64,000 nucleotides of DNA. It comes from Nectonema munidae. Taxonomy: Eukaryota; Nematomorpha; Nectonematoida; Nectonematidae. Where the stretch lies: the NCBI GenBank assembly GCA_030549495.1, contig JAUIRK010000360.1:62001-126000 (forward strand), given 5' to 3'. Below the pieces are notes generated by a model. That model was not told the DNA's origin. It made no database searches and saw nothing but the letters and a program-made list of their open reading frames with translations. Position numbers and translations under genes: made by a program. Shown here one piece after another: positions 57,901 to 64,000 of the stretch. Numbering within the stretch: position 1 is the first letter of the stretch; each line of letters starts with the position of its first letter.

Positions 57901-59464
57901 AAACTGAGATAAAAGGATAAGCAAGGCTAATATAGATAAAAATCGGTGAAAATCTTTTCTGATAGAATCTTCATTTAGAGAAATATTCAAGTTGAATAAA
58001 ACTTTGAAAACACTAATTCTAATATCTTTCCATTGAGGGTTGCTGTAAAAAGTGTTTTTCTTTAATAGGCACCTCACAATAATATCAAAAAGTTCATTCT
58101 CGTCAACAAAAGATGTCAAGTTTGGAATATTTAAAATAGTCTCGATTACTCTAGGGTTATCTTCAAATTCTAACTTTTCCAACACTAATTTTTTGATAAA
58201 AGCTTTCAACTTGAAATCTTCGAAGGCATTAGTAACCTTTTGAAGGTATTTGCTAACTGTCAGACAGGCAGATGATCTAATATTTGAATTGCTATGATTC
58301 AAGGAATGCAATAGACTAAAGGATTCAGTGATATCAAGATTACCTGAAGCTTCGTTAAAATCAAGGTCTTTACGTTCAAGAACGAGCGATAGAACTTCAT
58401 CAACTTTTAATTCAGAGCCATACTTTTGAGTCATATCTTGCATGGCAATATCAAAAAACTTAGGATACTTCCTCTCTAGCAAGGAAAACAGGCGAACACG
58501 ATCATGGATCACAAAACTATCAAGCAAATCCTCTTTCTTAAGATGTAAATATTGTTGAAAATATGAATTAAAAAATGACGTTACTATTCGTTGCGTTACG
58601 TTGTCATCATCAACGTTGGATAAATAAGATAAAATCTTGTAAGCATATTTAATTAACACAGTAAGAGTTATAAGACCAGTGGATTCATTTTTAAAATTTG
58701 GATCAAAAAGATGAAAGAAAATACTGCAGGAAATTGTTTTTAAAAGCATACATGCACTATTTGGTTGATTGAGGAAAAAAAGAATCACATCTAAATTTCG
58801 TTTTTTAAACAATCTATAAAGAAAAGCTCGATCAAGAAAAGTGATATTCTGATAAGTGAAGAAGTTTTCAAGAGTTAGCACGGTGTGTTGAATGTTAGAA
58901 GTAATTTTATGGCTGTCAATCAAGTCGATAGATAAAGCGAGTGCTTTTGTGTCATTAAGCTTGACTTTGCAGCTCAGATAAGAAATGATCATGTAGGTTG
59001 CGTCAACATACTCGGCATACGAAGAAAGGAGAGCTTTTGAGAGAATCGGCAATAAAAGAGAAAGACTTTCTTCATCCACACACTCCTTTTTCCTCAACAC
59101 TCCAATAACAGTGAAAGTGTAGAAGGAAAAGAGAAAGGAATATGTTACTACCTTATCGTTAGCTTCATCTTCACTATCACTTATCGAAATAGGCGATGCT
59201 ATGTATAAAGTGGCAAACTTTTCAACTGCTTTACAATAGATGGAAAAAAGTAAAGACGATTTCAAAAGACAGTTATGAATGATGGTAGACTTGGGAGGTG
59301 GTAGTCCGGTGTTGTGAACTTCAGAAAGCCACAGCCACGTTGATCTCTTAGACTCGAAAAAGGATTGTGGGAGTAAGTGAGTTAATTGCACGAAAAACTT
59401 TGTTTCATGGTACGGCAGAGCATGGAGCATGAGGATTTCGGCATTGAAATAATTTATGTGGAAT
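39819..59464 (-). CDS. HEATR1: HEATR1/UTP10, U3 snoRNP processome component (5'-partial)
   Basis: HEATR1 (yeast Utp10) is a nucleolar HEAT-repeat scaffold of the t-UTP part of the small-subunit processome, needed for pre-rRNA transcription and 18S maturation. Exons on the minus strand: 59464-53740, 52962-52861, 51350-51131, 45955-45795, 42859-42695, 41591-41483 and 39907-39819, with every junction in phase. Matches to human HEATR1 include LPYHETKFFVQLTHLL near the N-terminus, FVLKLSEESFKPLLL then LIDWA (BP28CT region), SDDSLWKTFNYQLLLKSKHS and SESIPFITELLE, with end EPINKYY against human EPLQSYF. The readable part is about 2,190 residues. Roughly the first 110 residues of the family are missing; their exons were not found up to 64000. 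A basic segment (KKRQSKRESKKEADLKHK) near residue 1,600 may aid nucleolar targeting. Confidence 0.92.
39908..41482. other. HEATR1 last intron
   Basis: AT-rich intron of 1.6 kb. A somewhat less AT-rich stretch at 40540-40720 has no recognisable coding content on either strand. Confidence 0.6.
41483..41591 (-). CDS. HEATR1: HEATR1 exon with VRYQVVKIV
   Basis: It encodes VRYQVVKIVSNLYAKIGEDY, then ISVLSESIPFITELLE, aligned with human VRFAALITVLALAEKLKENY and LLPESIPFLAELMED. It ends in phase 1 before GTAACG. Confidence 0.92.
41592..42694. other. HEATR1 intron, no repeat recognised
   Basis: 1.1 kb of AT-rich sequence with no recognisable gene or transposon. Confidence 0.6.
42695..42859 (-). CDS. 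HEATR1: HEATR1 exon with DDSLWKTFNYQ
   Basis: Fifty-five codons, phase 0 at both ends. SDDSLWKTFNYQLLLKSKHS aligns with human ADDSLWKPLNYQILLKTRDS, one of the best conserved stretches of the family. The acceptor is TTTTTAG and the donor GTATTT. Confidence 0.92.
42982..45361 (+). mobile_element. piggyBac transposon with transposase remnant
   Basis: TTAA flanks both ends (42978-42981 and 45362-45365). The 13-base terminal repeat CCCTCATCCGTAC is present at both ends. A subterminal inverted repeat (AAGCTGCTACAATTTGTAGT, one mismatch on the other side) abuts the left terminal repeat but is about 24 bases away from the right one. This asymmetric layout is that of classical piggyBac. The element fills almost the whole HEATR1 intron between 42859 and 45795, in the opposite direction to HEATR1. 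Confidence 0.93.
43438..45184 (+). pseudogene. piggyBac transposase, broken
   Basis: An acidic N-terminal region is followed by the DDE_Tnp_1_7-type core. The first catalytic Asp is in LTVDEQLYGYRG (about 44277), the second in DIVTDRYFTS (about 44514) and the third in YGVDLLD (about 44752), then SCRRKTNRWPVLL and a C-terminal Cys-rich domain (CKYCKKSCRSACEVCDAAIC). The frame changes near 44125-44140, at a run of T, and again near 44720-44735, where the alignment to the family also suggests a loss of roughly 20 codons. The transposase is therefore not functional. Confidence 0.88.
45795..45955 (-). CDS. HEATR1: HEATR1 exon with NVFSNLFHYD
   Basis: It takes over in phase 1 after TTTATTTAG, encoding a Lys/Asn-rich start, then MMKNAMNVFSNLFHYDKERT and EKFTVLSDTLLSQ. 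It corresponds to human ..FILNCLYKIFLFDTQ..FISKERAEAL. It closes in phase 0 before GTATTT. Without this exon the flanking exons do not join in frame. Confidence 0.85.
46040..46179. mobile_element. 140-bp TTAA-flanked MITE
   Basis: TTAA at 46036-46039 and 46180-46183 brackets a hairpin-forming element. Its centre pairs AATCGTGTGCTTT with AAAGCACACGATT. The right end, inverted, reads CCCTTTGAAGACC, close to the element at 16697-16883. It lies in a HEATR1 intron. Confidence 0.7.
46248..46310 (+). repeat. Isolated end of the CCCTTT-type TTAA family
   Basis: CCCTTTCGGACACGATCAGA is followed by CACCGGTGTCC, related to the ends at 16840-16883 and 46140-46179. A similar piece, TTACCCTTTCAGACCGAGAC and then GACACCAGCGTCG, occurs at 50535-50575. 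No partners for these ends were identified. Confidence 0.45.
46311..48112. other. HEATR1 intron sequence without gene
   Basis: AT-rich. A motif at 47567-47592 (CAGTGGCGAATCCAGGATCC) resembles a common hAT-type terminus but has no partner. No coding segment seen. Confidence 0.5.
48113..49617 (+). mobile_element. hAT transposon remnant, Charlie/GTF2IRD2-like
   Basis: The left end GTTTGGGTCACCAAACTACG and right end CTTTGGTGACCCTTGG form an imperfect inverted repeat. Both are followed inward by GGCCCGC motifs typical of Charlie-type elements. The plus strand encodes pieces of a transposase: MHCIIHQQTLCAK, FLVDITNHMNDLNLKLQKQN, LHTNFSQRFADLDKI and VFGTTYKCEQTFSKMKY, then LTDDHLKAIL (the C-terminal dimerisation region). 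At least three frame changes make it inactive. It lies in a HEATR1 intron. Confidence 0.85.
49618..51130. other. HEATR1 intron sequence without gene
   Basis: AT-rich. Apart from the TTAA-family fragment at 50535-50575 nothing was recognised. Confidence 0.5.
51131..51350 (-). CDS. HEATR1: HEATR1 exon LIDWA...HPETITNT
   Basis: It starts with LIDWATGFAQ (human LFDWA) and contains FLYLLSDKLKSLFLPFADSI (human ..LADCIAEKLKGLFTLFA). It runs from a TTTAG acceptor in phase 0 to a GTATTT donor in phase 1. Confidence 0.9.
51351..52860. other. HEATR1 intron
   Basis: A 1.5-kb intron. A G+C-richer patch at 52265-52345 and a GGGGCGGCAAAATTAGCATC motif at 52496-52515 look like decayed transposon ends but cannot be paired. 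The open frames here are not convincing. Confidence 0.5.
52861..52962 (-). CDS. HEATR1: HEATR1 exon in the BP28CT domain
   Basis: Thirty-four codons, phase 0 at both ends: QESQDEGIDSLLINALFSFV, then LKLSEESFKPLLLR. This matches the conserved 'F..lv.KLSE..FrPl' segment of the UTP10 C-terminal domain. The acceptor is TTCTAG and the donor GTATGT. Confidence 0.9.
52963..53739. other. HEATR1 intron
   Basis: A 0.8-kb intron with no recognised repeat or coding content. Confidence 0.6.
53740..59464 (-). CDS. HEATR1: HEATR1 giant exon
   Basis: This single open exon of 5,725 bases encodes about 1,908 residues of helical HEAT-type repeats. It enters in phase 2 after TTCATAG and begins with FHINYFNAEILMLHALPYHE, matching human FHIHLYN..LPYHE. 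It ends with YPFVQ before the donor GTTTGT. The human counterpart is split into many exons, so most introns are absent here. Confidence 0.92.
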
Positions 59465-59494
59465 CTATGAAAAAAGAGGTAACAATATATTCAT

Positions 59495-60590
59495 ACTAGC
59501 CGGTCCCGTGGTCGTTTCTCGCTTCGCTCGAAACAGTGTTTCTCGCTGCGCTCGAAACATAGGATTCTGGGTAGTGTGTATATTGAGTTGCTAATTCAAA
59601 TTCGCTTCGCTCAAAACGACCACGGGACCGGCTAGTTTTTTTTTGTTTAGACTACGCTCGAAACATAGGATTCTGGGTAATGTGTATTTTGAGTTGCTAA
59701 AAGTGTTATATGGTATGGTGGTCAGTTTTTAGAATATTTGTATCTTTTCTGTGTATTTTTCTATTACACCATATAAAAATACATACAAAAGATATTTCAA
59801 CCAATCAGAATGCTTCAAGCGACACTCACAATACAGATATATGAACTCATCACACATATAAAAATACACATAGAACATATATAAATAATTTCAACCAATC
59901 AGAATGCTTCAAACACATACACACATATAAACTCATCACACCATATAAAAATACACACAAAACATATATAAATAATTTCAACCAATCAGAATGCTTCCAG
60001 CGACACACAGACACACACACACACACACGCTAGCTTATTATAATATAGATGAATATATATATACTAGCCGGTCCCGTGGTCGTTCTCGCTTCGCTCGAAA
60101 CAGTGTTTCGTGCGCTCGAAACATAGGATTCTGGGTAGTGTGTATATTGAGTTGCTAATTCAAATTCGTTCGTTCAAAACGACCACGGGACCGGCTAGTT
60201 TTTTTTGTTTAGACTACGCTGGAAAGATAGGATTCTGGGTAATGTGTATTTTGAGTTGCTAATAGTGTTATATGGTATGGTGGTCACTTTAGAATAATTG
60301 TATCTTTCTGTGTATTTTTCTATTACACCATATGAAAAAAGATATTTCAACCAATCAGAATGCTTCAAGCAACCCTCACACTACAGATATATGAACTCAT
60401 CACACATATAAAAATACATACAAAACATATAATAATTTAAACCAATCAAAATGCTTCAAACACATACACACATATAAACTCATCACACCATATAAAAAAA
60501 CACACAAAACATATATATAAATAATTTCAACCAATCAGAATGCTTCCAGCGACAGACACACACACAGACGCTAGCTTATTATAATATAGA
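59495..60590. repeat. Two tandem foldback-headed units (about 530-560 bp each)
   Basis: Unit 1 begins at 59495 and unit 2 at 60063. Each opens with a stem whose 22-base arms start ACTAGCCGGTCCCGTGG and close about 140 bases later in perfect inversion (arms 59495-59516 with 59615-59636; 60063-60084 with 60178-60199). The stem loop contains TTCGCTTCGCTCGAAAC-like repeats. Each unit then runs through CAACCAATCAGAATGCTTC repeats and a CA-rich tract and ends CTAGCTTATTATAATATAGA. They lie just upstream of the giant HEATR1 exon, in its 5' intron. Confidence 0.85.
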
Positions 60591-61217
60591 AGATACAAGA
60601 AGATACATCATCGTTTACGCATATCTGCATGTGGTGTTCAACGTTGCATATAATTTTTCTAAAATACCAGTATTAGCAATATTTTATATATTTTAGGCAG
60701 ATGTTTAAATGATATACTTTCAAAAAACCAATGCAAATAAATACCAGAATGATAAAGTTTAATTGGAAAATGGAAATTTTATGAATTATAAGCTTAAAGG
60801 GAACATTGTTCCCAATGGAAACATGGATATTTGCTACCCTATATATGTATATATGCAGTCCCGTGGCGAGGGAAGGGTTTGAGGTGGCTGTCGACTAGTG
60901 ATGGGACGATACCAAAATTAATAACGATTCCGATTCTACTTAATATACCTGTTCCCGATACGATTCCGATTCTAAAATATTACAACTTGAAATAACTTTT
61001 TAATATTATTTTGAACTTCAATTAATTTCTATCACTTTTTGCGAATAAATATCCTCAATATGAAAGGAAAATTATATAAATAATCCACTTTTGAAAATTT
61101 TGAGTATAAATTTTGAAAATTAAAAAAACTATAGTCATAATTTTGAGCAGTGAGAAGCATATTCAGCTTATAATGATAGAATAAAATTTTATTTATATTA
61201 CATAGAGATCTTTTGAA

Positions 61218-61411
61218 TCAATCGTAATTAAATTGGAGCATCCGTAAATTATAGTGCAAAAACATAAGCATTTCTCCTGTTTTTGCTTCTAAGCGATTTC
61301 TTTTAGGAGAATAAATATTTCCTTCAATACTAAAAACTCTTTCACTTTCAACTGAAGAAGGCGGAGCACATAAATACTTAAAAAAAACACCAATATTGGA
61401 AGGTCTTCTTT
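61218..61411 (-). pseudogene. hAT transposase C-terminal dimerisation fragment
   Basis: The minus strand reads YLCAPPSSVESERVFSIEGN, IYSPKRNRLEAKTGEMLMFL and HYNLRM, then a TGA at 61220-61218. This is the conserved hAT C-terminal region (compare PPSSVESERLFS, RNRL and K.GEMLLFLHYN). Only about 60 codons survive. Confidence 0.9.
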
Positions 61412-61699
61412 GTTAGTCTATTTTAGCTTTAATACTGGAAAAATAAAAGTGTAAATGTATAAAAGTGATGTACCTGTAGTAAAATTTAATTAAAAAAAAC
61501 TCAATCAAAAATTACAAAAGAGATAACTTCTCTGAATTGAAGAAATTAGAGATAGAAGTATGATGTATAATAACAGATGTAACAAGTATGAGCTATAAAG
61601 TAGAGAAGGAGTAGCGAGATAAATATATACAATGTACAAACAGTGATGTAATATGAAAAATGTATAAAAAATCTCTTACATTACTTCGACAGAAAACAT

Positions 61700-61795
61700 T
61701 GAACATAAATATAATGAGAAGAGATGTGTCTCGACTTAAGCGAATATTCGACTTATCCAACTTCGAGTTAAGAAAAGTTTCTACAATGTTATTAG
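61700..61795 (-). mobile_element. Pogo/Tigger-like terminus nested in the hAT
   Basis: On the minus strand GTAGAAACTTTTCTTAACTC continues into GAAGTTGGATAAGTCG and ATTCGCTTAAGTCGAG. This GTAGAAAC-plus-alternating-CGAA style is that of pogo/Tigger ends. A related segment follows at 61825-61860. The second end is not evident. Confidence 0.4.
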
Positions 61796-62327
61796 TTCTT
61801 AAATGCGATGGGGACCAGTATCATCTTCGATTTAAGCGAATGATCGACACATCTGACTTACACAATGAGATTTTACAATTCGTTTTAATTTATTATTTAA
61901 ATAAAATTTATTTGATCTAATGTATTTAAGTAAGTAGGTTGTGAGTTGGTCTTGTGTCCCGCACTAGACAAATTACTCATAGTTCGATACATGCGGTTTT
62001 AACATTTAAAATGTACATGAAAATTTTTTATATGAAATTATAACACAAAATTTACAAAAAAAGTAGCTTAAACATAATAATGCACAATTAACAAAAAAAA
62101 ATGTTAAATTTTTTTATAATTAAATAATTTTGTCGAATCAAGTGATTCTACACAATAAGTAGTAAAATCATTTATACAATAAAATCCTAAGTAAAGGAAA
62201 TCAATGTAACGTATTAACTTGGAATCGTTTTGGTATCGGAGCGAGTTGAAATATTTCCATTCCAATTCCGATGCTAGAGAAAATTTCCGATACGATTCCG
62301 ATTAATCGTCCCATCACTACTGTCGAC

Positions 62328-62879
62328 CCCCCTCCCACCCTAATGTGATTTCAAGAGGGGCGAAAAAGGTGAAATATAATTTAAACAATCAAGTCTAATA
62401 TTCTAGAAATCAAAAATATATCTTTATTCTTAGAACTATTTTTGTATCTTTGTCTATACCATTTTCACTTTGAATTCGTTCTCATATTTTTTCAATAAAA
62501 TTTTTTTATTTAAAATTAGTATGTTAATTTAAAATCTTTTTGTGAAAAAAACAAGATTAAGGAAATTGATACAATAAAAATTAACCAACTTTAATAATTA
62601 TTGCTGACAAGTTTTGTTTAATATACTGTGCGAGCAAATTTTTTTTCAATGATGTTTAAGTTCGAAAATTTTTTTGATTGTTTTTTGAAATTTTACATTT
62701 TTATAAGTAAAAAACTAAATTTAAAGACAGTTTTTAACTGAGTATAATAAACTTTCTCAACTATTATAGGCATTTTTATCAAAAAAAAGAAGAATAAAAA
62801 ATAGGTTATTTTGACTTTAATCATAATTTTTGTTTCAAAATTAAATTATCTTAATTAGTTTTATTCAAAATAAATTAAT
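62328..62879. other. AT-rich spacer, no gene seen
   Basis: No coding segment found; I looked here on the minus strand for the missing N-terminal exons of HEATR1 without success. Confidence 0.5.
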
Positions 62880-63690
62880 GAATTTAATAAACCAACTTTT
62901 GGTGTTTAAATTCATTCAAAATATTTCATTTGTCAGTAAATTAGGTATCTCATAGGGCTTCCATCGTTTTGGCCACAAATTCATTATCGGCTGGTAGTCT
63001 CTACATCATTTCTTCTATACTTTTACAGTATGTAATTTTACTATTCATTCTATGATGATCCTTTCTTGGTAGCTCTTCTTCCATCATGAATTTATTTTCT
63101 GCAATCTCTGTCCGAAAAAACTTTTTTAATGATTTAATTTGAAGAGATTATATCCGCTTTAAAAGCATTCTGATTAAAGAACCTTCTACCAATCCCAGTA
63201 CAAAAATTTTTTTCTGATGAAATCATTCGTGATGTTCATTGTTATTACAAAAATTTCCTTCTTCATTAAAAAGATTCTCTTTTTCACGCAAAAGGAAAAA
63301 GATGGACAAATTCAATTTTAATGAAAAATTATCTTGATAGTGACTAAATTCTTACATATTGGCACCTGTGCCATTTTTGATAACTCTCATCTATTCTAAA
63401 TTTTTAGATTTTCCTACCCATCTTAGTTAAATGATAATTGTAATCCTAAATAAGTTATAGATTTAAAGATTTTCCATTTGTAAAAAAGGAACTTCTTTTA
63501 GATCATCCATTTGTTCAAGATGCATACTTATATTTAAAATTATTTCTTTTGTCACACGTTCTCGTTTCAATTATTTTTTAGGTTGCTTCCTTCTTCCATA
63601 CTAATCTTCAAAAGATTTTATAAGTTTTTTTAAATAAATATTTCATACTCAACACGATTAAAGAAAGTATTATAGCCAAAATATGTAAAA
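62880..63690 (-). mobile_element. Fragment of the satellite-bearing TTAA element (copy C, middle only)
   Basis: Closely related to 34650-35590 of copy B, in the same orientation. Landmarks are TATGATGATCCTTTCTTGGT, CGGCTGGTAGTCTCTAC and TTGGCACCTGTGCCATTTTT. Neither array and neither terminus is present. Confidence 0.8.
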
Positions 63691-63723
63691 AAAAATATAT
63701 ATTTTAACTATATAATCAATATA

Positions 63724-64000
63724 CAGTAGAAACTGTGTTGAACGGCCACTCTATTGAGCGACCATTCTAGACATGCGACCATTTTTATTTTGCACCGACA
63801 GTTCTTCAGTGGAAATGTATCTCTATTCAACGGCCACCTTCAAACGCGACCAACGGCCACTCAACATAAGCAAGATGTTAAATAAGGCCACTATTAATAT
63901 GTAGAGTTTAGCAAAGAGAGAGATATGCATCATAATATGTCATATTCTTACAGTGAAGTACAAACACACATTCGAATGCAATTTTACTCTCACTAAAGAA
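63724..64000 (+). mobile_element. Pogo/Tigger-like element, 5' end, cut by the window
   Basis: After a TA comes CAGTAGAAACTGTGTTGAAC, then repeated GCGACC/CGGCCAC motifs (AACGGCCACTCT, AACGGCCACCTTC and AACGGCCACTCAAC). CAGT-GAAAC termini at a TA are typical of pogo/Tigger elements. The rest lies beyond 64000. Confidence 0.5.

Larger units (their letters stand above)
60896..62319 (-). mobile_element. hAT transposon with intact 8-bp target duplication
   Basis: The termini TAGTGATGGGACGAT are perfect inverted repeats, flanked on both sides by the 8-bp duplication CTGTCGAC (60888-60895 and 62320-62327). Subterminal copies of CGATTCCGATT lie at both ends. An 8-bp duplication is diagnostic of hAT. 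Only a piece of the transposase is recognisable, so the copy is internally deleted or replaced and non-autonomous. Confidence 0.93.

Noticed and set aside
60600-60890. Possible N-terminal HEATR1 exon on the minus strand
   Set aside because: Acceptor-like sites exist but the translated frames do not resemble the HEATR1 N-terminus and contain stops.
61660-61920. 86-codon + strand open frame
   Set aside because: It runs through a pogo-like terminal segment and repeats of it; not a protein gene.
1-64000. CRISPR array, bacterial operon or phage-like region
   Set aside because: The window is eukaryotic with spliced genes; the tandem arrays have no spacer-repeat organisation and no cas-like genes.

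Overview
This is nuclear DNA of a very AT-rich, transposon-laden eukaryote, most likely an invertebrate animal. It has spliceosomal introns with GT..AG ends, eukaryote-only genes, and hAT, piggyBac, Mutator-like and pogo-like DNA transposons of kinds best known from animals. The host proteins diverge clearly from their vertebrate relatives. I cannot name the species.

Three host genes can be read. (1) A TBC1D10-like Rab GTPase-activating protein, intronless, + strand, 9757-11010. (2) Ribosomal protein eL24 (RPL24), - strand, rebuilt from five exons between 24412 and 16054; the conceptual protein is 156 residues. (3) HEATR1/UTP10, the large HEAT-repeat factor of the small-subunit processome, - strand, with one exon of about 5.7 kb (59464-53740) and six small 3' exons down to a stop codon at 39819-39821. 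Its first N-terminal exons lie outside the window or could not be found. eL24 and HEATR1 both serve ribosome production, but nothing indicates they are co-regulated.

Layout: 1-3120 is AT-rich DNA with SINE-like and other repeat scraps. 3124-6886 is a 3.8-kb TTAA-flanked element filled with two satellite-like arrays. 7280-8930 is a broken gene of a repeated CYICGE-type family. The TBC gene follows, then pogo-like and hAT remnants (11.8-15.4 kb) and loose satellite monomers (15.4-16.0 kb). From 16.0 to 24.45 kb lies eL24, whose intron 2 is occupied by a broken OTU-Mutator-like transposon. Just upstream of eL24 is a 1.6-kb near-perfect palindrome (24.57-26.14 kb), followed by a second, inverted copy of the same transposon (27.2-30.96 kb). 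Then come a third-class hAT remnant with a 22-bp tandem array (31.5-32.96 kb) and a second, inverted copy of the satellite-bearing TTAA element (33794-37449). HEATR1 fills 39.8-59.5 kb; its introns hold a piggyBac element, a small TTAA MITE and a hAT relic. The last 4.5 kb holds two tandem foldback units, a hAT with an intact 8-bp target duplication, a fragment of the satellite-bearing element and a pogo-like terminus.

The most unusual features are the two TTAA elements that carry satellite arrays, and the inverted OTU-MULE pair whose two copies share the same coding lesions. All similarity statements come from reading the sequence and from memory of the families; no database search was run.
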